Origin: Topomyia yanbarensis
Lineage: Eukaryota > Arthropoda > Insecta > Diptera > Culicidae
Direction of reading: 5' to 3'
Assembly (NCBI RefSeq): GCF_030247195.1
Contig: NC_080671.1
Span: forward strand, 198,200,676-198,264,675
DNA length: 64,000 nucleotides
The notes beneath the pieces were generated by a model. It made no database searches. It was not told the origin of the DNA and saw only the letters and a list, made by a program, of their open reading frames with translations. This document shows positions 11,520 through 24,526 of the stretch, piece after piece; the stretch's first letter is position 1; the number at the start of each line of letters is the position of its first letter. The position numbers and the translations under genes were made by a program.

Positions 11520-13406
11520 ATGTCGGACCAATTCGTTGAAGTATGTCGAATTTGTGTTGAATCTGGACATTTTTTATTTGCGCTTTATGGAGGAGACAAT
11601 ACCAAAGGCTTTGTGGAAATCATTGAACAGATAGCCAACATTACAGTACAGAAAAAATGACCCAGAACAATAGTAGGTTCTTACGTTTATCTTTTGTTTC
11701 AGCTTGATCCTAATGATGGTTTACCCGTCTCGATTTGTGGGCGTTGTGTTAGGGATGTTGAGGCGACTAAAGAACTTATTGAAAGATGCAGAACCTCCGA
11801 TGAGTGTCTCCGAAGGAAGCTAGGACTAAACACGTCAGTGTTTATCTTCTATAATTTTGCTTGAATTCAGCTGATTTTGTTTTCTAGGCATGTTATACAA
11901 GAATTTGAAGTAGGGGGAGAAAATTCTTCAATTCAGCTGATAGAAGTTTGTGGAGTTACTTCAGAACAAGGAATTGCCTTCAATCAAGTCGAAATAGTTG
12001 ATATAAATGATATTATTGAAGAAGAATTGTTCGAACCAACCGATCTTATATCCGAATCTTCTGAAGAGGAAAACGAAAATATCAAGGCAATAGAGTCGTC
12101 ATACGTAAATGATTTGATTGTAACGGATCCCACAGCACTTGTTGCAGAAGCCCAAGAGTCCAATTATACGCAATGTTGTGGCTGTGTGGAGCATTTTGAT
12201 ACTTACGAAGCGCTCCAAAATCACTCCCAGCTCTGTCATCTTGAAGATAAAGGTATATGTGGTCCAGTTCCAGATAATCTAATTGAATGTGTCATCTGTT
12301 ACAAACTGTTCTCCGGAGTTGCCTATTTAGATTCGATGCATAGGCTAAACGCGTTTAAGTATAGGCTTCAATCAGTTGGATTCCCGAAAGTAATGCAATG
12401 CTGCACGTGTGATTTCAAAGCCTCTAGCAAAGACGAGCTTTTGCGTCACTCGGAAGAACACATCGGCCAGAAAACTCATGAAGATCCCAACAAACCTTTC
12501 GAATGTGAGTTCTGCTTTAAGCGATACAAAGAAAAACCAACACTAAATTTCCACCAAAGATTCAGTCATAGTTACAAGAAGCAGTTGGTAAACAAACGAC
12601 GAGGATGTAGGGCGGTTAAAAAGAGGACCGAAATTGAGAGTGCTACTGATAGTAGGAAATGTTGTGGATGTTCTGCAGAGTTTCTTTCTTTGGATTCCCT
12701 GAAACAACATTCTCGAATGCATCACGATCTATATCGAAGTCAAATTGATAGTGCAAACCCATTTGAATGCGAAATATGTTTCAAACGTTTTCCGACACTA
12801 GTCAGATTGGAACAACATCGGTTGGTTCCATATATTCGCGAACACAAATGCGACGAATGTGCGAAAACATTCCTTACTTTACCTCTTCTTCAAAAGCATA
12901 TGCAGAATCATAATTCGTCTAAAAAGGGGAACGACGAAACACCTAGAGGGGAGAATGTTTTAGTCGAAAAAAATGTCCAGTGTGACTTATGTGGGAAAAC
13001 TGTGAAAGATAAGTACCAACTCAAAGCTCATCAGAAGTCGAAACATTCGCAAGATAAACCCTTCAATTGTAGTTTGTGCTTTCGACAGTTCAAGTGGAAA
13101 CACGCACTGCAAAATCATCTTCGAGTGCATACTAAGGAACAACCATACGGGTGCAAGTATTGTCCGAAAAAATTCACGCAACTGACGGACAAAAACAGAC
13201 ACGAGAGTAGTCACAGTCAAAAGTTTCCATTGCAATGCTTGATTTGTGGCAAAGGGTTTTCAGCCGGAAGACAAAAGAGTTTGGAAAAACATGAAAAGTT
13301 GCATCAAGCTGGAGAGGATTACCCATTCACGTGCCGGTTTTGCGATCGAACGTTCACCAGATTGTCGCACCGGGATCGACATCAGGCACGTCATGCTGCG
13401 GAATGA
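11520..13406 (+). CDS. ZAD-C2H2 zinc-finger protein (three exons)
   Basis: Exons 11520-11645, 11703-11833 and 11888-13406 join in frame to give 591 aa. Exons 1-2 encode a ZAD: CRIC near residue 11, then after the first intron ICGRC, with spacing typical of the insect zinc-finger-associated domain that mediates dimerisation. An acidic linker (IEEELFEPTDLISESSEEEN) precedes about 12 C2H2-type fingers, some degenerate. The best-formed are CEFCFKRYKEKPTLNFHQRF, CSLCFRQFKWKHALQNHLRV and CKYCPKKFTQLTDKNRHESS. The protein is expected to be a nuclear, sequence-specific DNA-binding regulator; its target is unknown. The exon 1 donor is GTACAG at 11646, since reading on reaches a stop within three codons. 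A possible poly(A) signal AATAAA lies near 13597. ZAD families expand quickly in insects, so no orthologue is named. Confidence 0.86.
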
Positions 13407-14170
13407 GCTCCAAACCTACAAATGAACGAGGAAATAGACAAACACACCGGACACCATCATTTTCATTTACAGCATTGCATTGTCTCAGCAGCACTTACAA
13501 CCAAAAACACTAGACTAGATTTGTACGTAATTTATTGCCGCTATACCCATAATTGTCTCATGGTCGGAAGTTTCGATGTTTAGTGGATGCTGGAAGAATA
13601 AAATTAAAAGCTGAAGTTCAGTTATGTAACATGTCCACATAGCAAATATATTTAATTTAGAAATTGTGTGTTTATAATCTAAAGCATATGAGATATAATA
13701 GTATTGCTATGAAATTTTAGTTTTTTGTTAAAACAGCTTTTTAGGGTCAGAGTATCGCTAAAAAGTCAACAAAACAATAGTTTTATTAAGACATTAGAAA
13801 TAGTTATTACCAGACCAGGGACAATAGAATGCAATAAACTTATTGATTCCAGAAAAAAAACTTTATTTCTATTGTTTTCCGTCCACACTACAGATTGATA
13901 TTTCCATTTAAAACAATGAATATTACTTATCGGTTACAGTTAATGGTTGAAATAGTTTGAATCAGTAAATCTGGCACATCCTTCTAGTATATATTATTGT
14001 TTATAATTTTTAGGATGCTTATCTTTATCGCTTCGTAATACACTATGGGACCATGGAAAGGAAGAATATACGATGCAAAACAGTGATTACACCAAGCTGG
14101 TTCCAATTACTAAAACCATTCTCGTCTTCTAAAAAAACTTTAATCCAGAATCTCATATCTTATGTAAATT
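13407..14170. other. Intergenic between convergent genes
   Basis: Between the 3' ends of the zinc-finger gene and the acidic-protein gene. It holds a likely poly(A) signal near 13597 and AT-rich sequence. Nothing else was recognised. Confidence 0.5.
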
Positions 14171-14555
14171 TTACTCTTCTTCCTCTTCTTCGTTATCCTC
14201 TATATCGTCGTATTCATCATCGTCTTCTTCATCTTCATCTTCAGCAGCAACGCTGGGATTGTCGCCACCCTTCTGTGAATTTGTTCGTACAGGAGGAACT
14301 CCATACACTGCTACATAGTTGTCATATTCGGATCTCGATTTCGCTTCTAACTCCTCGCCATCGACTAACTCCACCCGGATTTGCTTGGTCTGCTCGATAC
14401 ATTTGACCTTGACCTCGAGATATTCTTCGGCACGTTTATCCTCCCAACAAGAATACTAGAAAACAAAATAAACTTACATAAGAAATCTTGCCAACACAAT
14501 TAACTTTCTCAGTCAACAGTTCACTAGAACCACAGATAACTAGTGCTATTGACAT
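14171..14555 (-). CDS. Small protein with long acidic C-terminal tail, function unknown
   Basis: Two exons on the minus strand, 14555-14478 and 14455-14171, with a GTAAGT donor, a TTTCTAG acceptor and phase 0, give 120 aa. The intron is only 22 nt, unusually short for an insect, so the junction needs RNA support. The N-terminal half is MSIALVICGSSELLTEK, KISYYSCWEDKRAEEYLE and CIEQTKQIRVELVDGEE. The last 25-30 residues are almost all Asp/Glu (DEDEEDDDEYDDIEDNEEEE). No transmembrane segment or signal peptide is seen. Acidic tails are common in chromatin, chaperone and ribosome-biogenesis factors, but no family is recognised. An alternative start further upstream (MADQNVQ, 14593) is in another frame and stops before the splice site. 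Confidence 0.55.
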
Positions 14556-14646
14556 GGTTTAGATTTACTTGGACATTTTGGTCGGCCATTTGGTTCACTC
14601 GAAACACATCGCACAGTGGTCAGAAATTGAAAATATGTCGAATAAT

Positions 14647-14902
14647 CTAGAGAAAATTTAGAATAGGGCGTAAGTAACAATGAGAGATTCTCTTTGGGGT
14701 CTTTCTCTTCTGTTCATTACTCGATCGTTTCAACATTTAGTACTAAACTCTTTGCATAATATTCTAGTAATAACCATCGGCTTTCGATATGTACTGGTAA
14801 ATTAGTGCAAAGTGTTATGGTGGGCGTCGTAATAATCGAAAGAGAAAGTAAACAAAGAGAGGCTCTCAATGTTACTTACGTCCTATTCTAAATTTTCTCC
14901 AG
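14647..14902. mobile_element. MITE with about 40-bp inverted repeats
   Basis: The left arm (gagaaaatttagaatagggc then gtaagtaacaatgagag) is matched in inverted form by the right arm (ctctcaatgttacttacgtc then ctattctaaattttctc). It is about 256 bp with no ORF. The duplication is not clear, so the family is not assigned. Confidence 0.75.
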
Positions 14903-17900
14903 AACTTATACTGATCACGATTTAAAAGTAAAATGTAGTCAGCACATTTGTTGCTTAGTATCTAGGCCGTTATAGAAGGAGGGTTTCTCGGCAACTTTTT
15001 TTTAATTATTCAGAGCATCCGTATTTACAGGAGTGCATTCTTTGCAATACTTATTAAAGTCGACACGTACACTTCCGCCATACACATATCTATCCCATGT
15101 GCTATGGGATTTCCTAAATACATGGGACATTTATTCAGTGGCAGTACACTAACTGTCACATCGCATCAATAGATATTGTATTAAATATTGCAATAGCCCC
15201 GAAAACTTTAGCGTTTCCTACGAAAGGGTGAATTGAGAATGCATTAAAATTCCAGGATGCTGTATCTAGATGTCCTAAATATTTACGTATTTGTTCTCTT
15301 TATGACTCTTAAGATCAAAAGAGTCCAATAGGTGAACATTTTAGTTTGGAGCTCTGTCGATACGTGGCACTGGTGTTACATGTGAAATTGTGCATTTCAA
15401 TTTATTTCATTTTGTTTTTCTAGAAGACTCGTGTATTCAGAAAAATATTCGGAAGGTCCTATCTATGCGCATGACAATGATTTTAATTCTGAACTCAGTC
15501 ACCACGTCAACCACGCGCTAGTTTATATGTAAAATAGTACCTTATTCGACATGTTTAGCAGATCCTAATTTCCTAATCTCAAGTACTAACAGTGCAACAT
15601 AACACTTTAAAAATTGTCCCAACTATTGATTTTGAGCAAGACTATCCTGGTGTGTGTGTGTGTGTGTGAAACCTATCCCATCTCCCACTGGCTGGCAGCG
15701 GTTTACAGAAAAAAGATGTTTGCATGCATTTATATACATGCATGCAAATAACTTGATTCCAAGATTTGGGTAGGTGCTAGCTCAATTGACTTTCCGATTA
15801 CCCATTTCGTATACAGGGCAAACCGTGTTCCGAGGCAATCGTTCCATCAACCAGCCCCGCCTTAATGTAATGTTTGTATCAAATGGATTCTAACATTACA
15901 ATAAGACTTTCGATTCCTTACATGAGGTAAGAAATCGACACGTGTTTAGTGTATTTAATTGAACATAATATCATTGATATATAAATTAGAATATATCGAC
16001 ATGAATCTTTCATTACGGCTTCAATCGCAAAAGTAAACAAACTGCGTTTTCCTTATTATAACATTATGCGAAAAAAATACTACAAGATTGAGGTGAAAAT
16101 TGGTTAAAATGATTTTTACTTCGATTTATAATTAAAGAAAACAAAACAGCGAAACATGCATTTTCTTCGAGATTTCGCCTTAGGCCCTTCTTCTCATATG
16201 GAATATAAAGGCTAAACCTACATTTTTAGACAGAACAGGGGCGAATGTTTATTATTCACAATATTATTCTGTAAACGGCGGTTCTATTATATAAATGATA
16301 AACAATATCTACTATGATCAGGTCTACTCGGTAACACATAAACATTCGAATATTCCGATATTTTCATGAAATTTGTAGAAAAGATGCACGCGCCCTTTCA
16401 GTTCCGTGCGTAAACCTTTAGCTTCACAACAAAAAATGAATAAAAACATAAATTTTTCTGGGGAATGTGGCATTCTGGATAATAGCTTTTTTAGGAAATA
16501 GTACATTCTGGGGAATGAAATTCTGCGGAATGGATTTCCGGGGAATGGCTTTCTGGGGAATGGTATAGAATCTTAACCAGTGTATGAGTATGATGCGGCC
16601 TGTAAAAAATTAAAAAAGATGAGATTCATAACATGTAATCTGAACAAATACCACGGAAGCATTTATGGCCATCCAATTCTACCCCACTACTATTATAAAA
16701 GATGGTCGACTATTAAAGATAACCGATTTGTATTACAATTATTGTTAGCGTTAATTTCAAAATCTTCTGTGGGCTAATATTTGTTTGTCCTGCAATAAAT
16801 GTTAAAAAAAAAATTAGCGTTCTGATAGGACTGCAGCTTATAGCTTAGAGTATCTCGGTCCGTCCCGCGAGACAAAATTTGCAAAATCGGACGAATTAGC
16901 AACTGTCTGCCAAGTAAACACCGGTCCTCGGGAGAAGGACTAAATTTTGCGCCTTTTGGTCTCGAAGTGTGTAACGTCAAGTCCTCTATTTTGTCCAGTC
17001 CAATATATCAAGCCCCTAACAACGCGTGTTTAATCGTCAGCGATGCAATTAAAACTTCGCATTGATTCCGCTTTTGTCTTGTTCCTGATCTCCTCTTGGG
17101 TCCCCTAGGTCTGAAGCGGATCAATCGACTATTAACTAAATCAGAGAGCGCTGATAATCGTAATGTCAGCGAATACTAATTTTCCTGTAACTATGTATTC
17201 CGCCAGTTATTATTCCTGTTCTAGTGTGTACTAATGATTATTTTGCTTGAAAATCAAAAACATTTTAATTGTTAGAACTAAGACATAGAGAACAGACATC
17301 CAAATTCGAACAAACAAGTTTAAAATGCTTGTTTTATCATTTGAACAAATATTTGTTAGAGCATTACGACCACCATACTGGCATATCCAATAATTAGAAT
17401 GATCACTTGGATATCAATTCAGGAACACTCACACACTAAACGGCATGACAGAACCACCTTTGGTGGTAACCTCTCGGTTACCTTTGGATGTGCCTTTTAC
17501 TCAACTTTTACGCTTGAGATGGATGTCTGTTCTCTATGCCGAAATTGATGTTGCTTCTCAGTTTTGCACTACACAGGGGGAACTTGGCCTTGATCCCACT
17601 GCTCTGCCATCGATGTTACGTGATATTCGTTATGGAACATTGTTTGTTTGGGGTCCATTCATAAACAATGTCTCGCAGAAAAAAGTCTAAAATTGTTATT
17701 GGTTTTATTAACCCCGCACCACTAGTACGCCTCAAATTTTTAGTTTTTTCCTCGTTGATTTATTGGCTTTTCCCCAACTGTCAATACGCGACACATCATT
17801 TATGAACGGCCCTTGGTAATATCTTTAGAGCAGACAAACCAATGAAAAATAGGATTTACAGGATTTTTGTGCGTTTTTAGCACCTTGTGTCACATCTTTA

Positions 17901-18619
17901 TGTTTGTTATACATACTAAGAATACCAAATCATGTGATATGATGGCCGGAAGATTAGAGAAGCAACACCCCCCCCCCCCCCCCCCCTTCACCCCCTTTTT
18001 CCTGCATTAAATGTTAATATTGCATTTATAACTAAAAAAATACATAGATGTGAAATTTTAAGTTTCCGAAGAAGATAATTCAATTGTGAAGAGAGCTAAC
18101 TTTTATTTTCTCCAGTCGGTTAATGATTTTCTTTGGTTTTGCAAATTCTTGAAAGTAAAGTATGTTAATACGCGGAAAAATCTAGGGGAAGAATAAGATG
18201 AATTCCCCACAACCACGTGGGTCCCTTCGCTCGCGTGTTGCGTGATCCTATGTGTGTGGCCCTATATCTTCGAAAGTACATTGTATTGGGTTCTAAAGTG
18301 GATGGCATATCCTTCGATAGTTTATTAATGTAAGCAATGAAACAATTTCGGTTTCTCGACTCCCAGACTACACCTTGTATCGAATATTTTGTTTGTTATT
18401 ATCCAGGTTTTTAAAGATAATTTAAAATTCTGACCTGTGCACAACGTGGGTTCAACTTTTCAAAAGGAATTTTGAAAAAACTGATTTTGAAATTTTGTTT
18501 AGCTGATTGCAAGTACAAAGGGTTACGGTGTGGATTAAGACGCTATTTTCATGAAATTTCGCTCTGCAACGGAATAATGATCGAAATGAGGTTTTTTACA
18601 AAAAGCTCTGTTCAAATAA
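14903..18619. other. Long intergenic stretch with simple repeats
   Basis: No gene is recognised. Visible items are a (GT)n microsatellite at 15651-15668, a tgcatgca palindrome near 15721-15746, a short array of ttctggggaatg units at 16454-16562, and a run of 19 C at 17968-17986, which may be miscounted. An ORF at 17445-17690 has no family resemblance. Confidence 0.45.
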
Positions 18620-19522
18620 TCAATACTGAAATATAAATATTATAAATTCAGTAAATTATACGGAATTAGACACAACATTGCTGTGCACAACGGCAGTTAT
18701 TCACTTTAAAAACTCGGGATCCATTCCGGCCGAATATTTTTAAACGGAAGCTTCAAAATAGTACTGACAATTAAAATTAGCACTACTTACCACCATTGAT
18801 GAATTGAACTGTGGAATATCAGATGTAATAGATTTGTCCCGCAGGTATTTTTGAAGTAAGCTTGAGCCATCTCTTCGCCACAAGCATAGTTGCTGGTTAT
18901 TTATGATTCCGTCTTTCAAATCTCCTTTAAAAATGTACAGATTCAAAAATCCGCCTTTGTCCGGAAAACTTTTCAAGGGTGTCACAAGTTTACGCTGGAG
19001 AGGCTGTGGCTTTGGCGAAGCAGTGGCAGATGTGGTTGGTTCAGATTTGATTTCCGATGTTGATGCTGATGGATTAACCTGAAGAACTTTCTCGACTGGT
19101 TTCTTGGGCTGGAAGCGTAATGACATAGTAGTTAACAAACATCAATAAAAATTTAAGTGACTTGTAGATACCGTTTTTTTCACTTGTTTCGCTGGTGTTG
19201 GTAGTTGTTCCGAGAAATCTTCGTCGCCGTTATCCTCGTCAGAACTAGTTTTCTTTTTTGTTTTCTTAGCTGGTTTACGACCGCGCTTCTTCGTACCGTT
19301 CTTGTTGGTTGCAGTTGCTTTTTTTGTTCGGCCTGGGCTTTTTACCTTCGACTTCTACCAAGGATATTATATGCAAAAACGGGAACAAATCAATAAATAA
19401 ATTAAACTTACCGGATCGTCTTTGGCCGGTTTCCAATCCTCTTCTGAATCTTCGAAATCAGATTCTTCCTCAAACTCAGAGCCTTCTAGCTGCGTGGTGA
19501 CTAGTTCAGTTCGGCTACGCAT
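18620..19522 (-). CDS. Charged, probably nuclear protein of unknown function (multi-exon)
   Basis: Exons 19522-19412, 19354-19172 and 19108-18791 are joined by consensus GT-AG sites in phase 0, giving 204 codons. The N-terminus is acidic (EFEEESDFEDSEEDWKPAKD). The middle is Lys-rich with KKRGRKPAKKTKKK, which looks like an AT-hook or nuclear localisation signal. Exon 3 has a Ser/Thr/Pro-rich linker and then a hydrophobic block, GFLNLYIFKGDL and QLCLWRRDGSSLLQKYL, which looks like a folded or peptide-binding motif. The end is uncertain. A good acceptor (atatttcag) at 18626 would add one Tyr codon and then TGA (ending at 18620), giving 205 aa, but a more distant exon is possible. No family was identified; a chromatin or DNA-repair role is only inferred from composition. 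Confidence 0.6.
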
Positions 19523-20029
19523 CTTTTCGAATCAAAACTCGAAGGATCTACTGGCAAAAACAGATACCAAAACACTTCAAATGAATTCGGAATTAAACTC
19601 GCTATCTTTTTTATATTCTGCACAATTCTTTCTTTGCAATTGAAAATTTTAGATATTTTATTCTATGAATATGAAACAAAAACATTCAATAAAATTTTGT
19701 GGTAAGCTTTCGCAGCCACGCGCAGAACCGGAGTTTTTCTTTACTTTCGAATCGCAAGTTGAATTGTATTGTATTCTTGTTCTAACTACGCGAATTATTA
19801 TTTACCTTTTTATTTTCACCTTTATTTGAAAATACGAAAAATACAGTAATGCTAATTTCGTTTTTTTAATTCAAATTAGAGTAAAGTTTGCTCAATGTTT
19901 CAAAAATCGGAAAAATCTATACAAAAATGACAGTTTTGAATTACGTACCCAGTATAGGCAGTCGGAAAATGAGCCGGAGCTCCTGCTGATTCCCAGTCAA
20001 ACCATTCGGAATCCTGAATCCCACCCAGT

Positions 20030-20560
20030 GAGCAAATTTTCTGGCAGAGGTCGCTCTGCTACCCAGTTAAACTCATTCCGGAACCGGTTCGGATTTCTAA
20101 ATGGAGCCATTATGGATTCCAAATCAAATGCAACAACCGATTCCGACTCAGAATCGGTTGTTGCATTTGATTTAAAATCCATACTGACTCCATTCAGGAT
20201 TCCGAATCAAATTCCGAATGGTTTGACCGGGTACACTTCTGAAGTCTTGGTTTGACAGCCCTGTCAGATTTCTGCGCGTATCCTGTCGGGTTAGTTGAGC
20301 AAGTGCGAACTCGTTTTTGCTCGCGTTTTCTGGCAAATTGTGACAGGAACCGAGCAAAACCCTGGCATAACTCGGACATAAACTGTGCAAAGATCTTGGC
20401 AATCCCTACCTGGTAGAATTTAGCACGAATCGAGCAAAACATTTGACAAAAATGTGGCAGGAAGCGTGCAGAGATCTTGGCCGTACATTTCTGACGATTC
20501 TGGATAAAAGTGTGCAGCACCGGTTGGTTTAACCGCTTCTGTCAGAAACGGTTGTTGCAT
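20030..20560 (-). repeat. Family D repeat, copy D2 (interrupted by C2)
   Basis: Opposite orientation to D1. It is continuous across the site where A1 sits in D1 (cctgtcgggttagttgagc, about 20281-20299), so it serves as the empty site. A family C element is inserted at 20062-20231. The copy extends to about 20560, through 'aaacggttgttgcatttgag'. Confidence 0.75.
20062..20231. mobile_element. Family C MITE, copy C2
   Basis: 170 bp, from CCCAGTTAAACTCATTCCGG to GAATGGTTTGACCGGG, flanked by TA/TA. The central inverted repeat is 'aatgcaacaaccgattccga' with its inverse. Inserted within D2. Confidence 0.82.
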
Positions 20561-20614
20561 TTGAGATGGGCCGGGGTACGGTTGAACTTTAAAGTAATTA
20601 CTGCCCGGTCAGCG

Positions 20615-20805
20615 TGGCACACGGTTAAAATAAAGTACCCATTAATGGGTTTCATACCACCCATCTCAGACAAAACTGGGCAAACCCATTATTTGGGTAA
20701 GCATTCCATGCCCAAAAATGGATTACGTCAAAAACTAGGTAGTTTTATACCCAATTTTATACATGGAGACAAACTGAAAATGGGTAAAAATTCACCCATT
20801 TAAAA
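20615..20805. repeat. Repeat with 'acccattaatgggt'-type motifs
   Basis: Dense in the words 'acccatt' and 'aatgggt' (20637-20800). A related right-hand fragment with 'aaatgggtactattaattaaccgtgc' character lies at 26430-26580. No clean element ends were found. Confidence 0.4.
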
Positions 20806-23050
20806 AACAAAATTTTGGAATACAAAATATTATATATTTTAGGGAAAATTTGCTAGAATTTTAATAAATAAGAAATCACGCTCACTTCAAATGATTTATT
20901 ATTAATTAAAGTAGAACACAAGTTCATTATAGATGTGCTGCCACAGTGTCGTCCTGATGTACTTTTTCTTCGAGAACTGTGTCGTTCATGTCGACAAAAA
21001 TCTTCCCTAGCAAAATATACTAGTACCAACGACACGACCTGAAACTCTGTGAAATTTTCAAAATAAAAAGTGTTCGAGTCATCCACTGCCAGTTACCAAT
21101 GCATTTAGTCACCCCTCGATGTGACCGAAAAAAATAGTTTTTCAGCAACCCTTCCTTGTTTTGATTTTCAGTTGCTGTGTAGCAACCAAGTTATTTTCTG
21201 TTTATATTGAGTTTCAAATTGGTTCTAATGTTCATTTAATAACTTTTTTTAGTTTTAAAGCACAGTGGAGTGAAAAAAATGATGGAAAACATGCTATGTT
21301 TCAGATTATCACTTATTAAACGTAAGTATTATCTTGTGTGTCTCCATCGAGGTGTACATCTCGAATTTTCAAAAACTGCAACGAATATCTGAACAGATAC
21401 AGTACAAACTAGCTACAGCGATAGTTACGAAGAGTATTCTTGTTCCTTAAAGTTTAAAAGAGTCTTTTGAAAATTCTATTAAAAGTTATTCAAAAAATTA
21501 GCATATTTACGATTACAAATTGATTGATAAAAATACATATTCTAGGCACCTGCCTAAACAGAAAAAACCTGCCCGTTATGTGATTTACCTAGGCTGTAGC
21601 TTAGTTCAAGCTCGATTATGGTACAGTAACTTGTAACGAAATACTCGTCAACAAATCGGGATTGACACTAGAAACTCTGTTATCATCAACGAAGAAATTC
21701 AATCCCAGCCGAAGTCGTTGAGATTTTTATGTGGTGAAAATAAAAATCTGCGGGCACGCTTCCTTCGGAAGGAAAGTTAAACCGTTGGTCCCCGGTCCAT
21801 GAGTTCATGAGATATCTAGTCCAGATAGTGAAGTCACCTCTCTGGCATCGGTGTTTACCTTCGTAGCAGAAATAGGCCAACGGAAAATAACGAAAAAGCC
21901 CACAATCTATTGCGAAGTATTCACAGTTACGTATGGACTGCAAGGCATTTGCTATTTCGGAGCCTCGAAGCATTTTGTCAAGAACCTGCCCAGTGATAGC
22001 AGATATATTGTCGTATCTTTGATGATGACGGTGGTTTGTTGATAATATGAAAAAGTGACAATTTCAAACCTCTTTTAATTTTTTGCAGGACAAGAATACT
22101 ATTAGCTAACGAAAAGACTGTCGGTCAGTGATATTATTAATTTCGACGTATCTGAATATCGCCCCCAGATGACAGCGAAAAGACAGCAACAGCGAGGATT
22201 AAACATGATCCCAATGCGTCGCTGCCGTCATCCGAGTTTTCCCATCAATGGGGCAGAAAAACTTGTCAGCGTGATTGGCAAATTATCCGTCCACATTGTG
22301 TGTGATCGTACACCTGAGGCAGAGAACCATCTTTCAGACTAACTATTGAGATGGCTTCGAATTCAGATGATTGTACCAGATTGGGAACTACATGTATGGA
22401 GTTCGTATGGCTTTCCCGGAAGTTAGAAACGATTTTTTTCTATTTTATGTACAGTTTCAGACTACACTTATCTGAGCATAAAGTTTATTGAATTATGTAT
22501 AACTTGTTTTATTTATTCGAGCAGATTTTAGATAATAATAAGTTTATGCAGCAAACCGCTAAAGTTTACATTTCTCTGCAATTGATTGGTGACCGACATT
22601 GGGTTATTTTCCGGTCGATATGTATGCGTAGTAGAATAATTTGTAAACTATTTAAATTTATAAATACAATGAGCGGCTAGCTTTGCGTAACCAGATTTCC
22701 AGTTCAGTTTTTATTATTTATTTTGCTGAGATGAACGCATCGGATGGTCTCGAAGGCGGCCCAACGACTTGTTTGGTTCGTTATACTGCGTTACAGGACA
22801 ACGTGACTTCGTCTTGAATGGTGAAAATTATTGGGAGAAAACTTCGAGCATAGGAAGAAAATGTTTCGTTTCAGGCTCTACCAGCCACAAGGGAAATCCA
22901 GTTACGTTTTATCTTTATAAAAAGTTGTTTGTAAGGTTAACATTCCTCAACGTTTCGTGAATTTTATTTTCTGTTTTAAAACATGTTCAGGCTGGATCGC
23001 CGAAATCACATCTGCAGAAACAATGGGTACGCTGAAGCTGCTCCGGAGTA

Positions 23051-24526
23051 AACAGGAGCCAAAAAGAGAAGAACAGAATACATGAACGGTTTTCTATCTG
23101 TTTGATCCAGAGTACTTCCAGTTTCTCCTGGTACTAGACCAAACCTAACGAAAACAGCACAAAACGAATACGTTCTGCTCATTTCTGTCAAGATGACTTT
23201 CGTGATCCATCGAATGCTATCCTACCTTTGTGACGTTATCTAAGCTTTTCTCTTATATAATTTCTTCCGAACTGCAGAAGACCTAAACCATCTACAGTTT
23301 TTCTTCGTTTCCCACAATTAAACTACCCCCTGCACCTATCTATGATGAAGTATTGGTGCACGACCGGTGATATTGCGTTATCTGTGGGCCAACACTGGGT
23401 TTTGGGTAAACATGTTAGGGACCATCCATAAATGACGTAGCATTATATGGGGGAGGGGGAGTTTTGTATTTTGTGATGTGTGACGACAGGGGGGGTAGGG
23501 GGTCATGTCATGCTACGTAGCTTTTTTAAAGGGGAATAGGGGTTGACCTGATGTCACGCCAATCTTACCCATTTCATCTAACTAACATTGTTTGGGCCTA
23601 GGGGTGGCCCTTGGTGTGGGAAATTTGCAGATTGCTGTTAGTGGCTGGCTATGTTTACACTTGTCCGCAGACAAATAAAACTCTTGGATGGACCACTCAA
23701 AACAAACCGCAAACAACTTATGTGGACTGTATTTTGGAAATCCACTTGCAACTGGATGTGATTTATTGGAAGGAAAAACACTTTTTGTAAACAGGAGCCA
23801 AAAAGAGAAGAACAGAATACATGAACGGTTTTCTATCTGTTTGATCCAGAGTACTTCCAGTTTCTCCTGGTACTAGACCAAACCTAACGAAAACAGCACA
23901 AAACGAATACGTTCTGCTCATTTCTGTCGAGATGACTTTCGTGATCCATCGAATGCTATCCTACCTTTGTGACGTTATCTAAGCTTTTCTCTTATATAAT
24001 TTCTTCCGAACTGCAGAAGACCTAAACCATCTACCGTTTTTCTTCGTTTACCACAATTAAACTACCCCCTGCACCTATCTATGATGAAGTATTGGTGCAC
24101 GACCGGTGATATTGCGTTATCTGTGGGCCAACACTGGGTGTTGGGTAAACATGTTAGGGACCATCCATAAATGACGTAGCATTATATGGGGGAGGGGGGA
24201 GTTGTGTATTTTGTGATGTGTGACGACAGGGGGCGTAGGGGGTCATGTCATGCTACGTAGCTTTTTTAAAAGGGAATAGGGGTTGACCTGATGTCACGCC
24301 AATCTTACCCATTTCATCTAACTAACATTGTTTGGGCCTAGGGGTGGCCCTTGGTGTGGGAAATTTGCAGATTGCTGTTAGTGGCTGGCTATGTTTACAC
24401 TTGTCCGCAGACAAATAAAACTCTTGGATGGACCACTCAAAACAAACCGCAAACAACTTATGTGGGCTATATTTTGGAAAACCACTTGCAACTGGATGTG
24501 ATTTATTGGAAGGAAAAACACTTTTT
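23051..24526. repeat. 738-bp tandem duplication (two units)
   Basis: Unit 1 is 23051-23788 and unit 2 is 23789-24526. They are nearly identical over the whole length, with only a handful of substitutions (for example tggactgt versus tgggctat near 23722 and 24460). Each unit contains the same left end of a Harbinger-like element (gggaccatccataaatgacg). High identity points to a recent event or an assembly duplication. Confidence 0.85.

Noticed and set aside
14053..14406. 117-aa plus-strand ORF
   Set aside because: Antisense of the acidic-tail exon; its Leu/Ser/His-rich sequence is the complement of a Glu/Asp run.
17445..17690. 81-aa plus-strand ORF
   Set aside because: No family, no splice context, isolated in AT-rich intergenic DNA.
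17968..17986. Poly-C run as a functional element
   Set aside because: Simple homopolymer, prone to miscounting; no associated gene.
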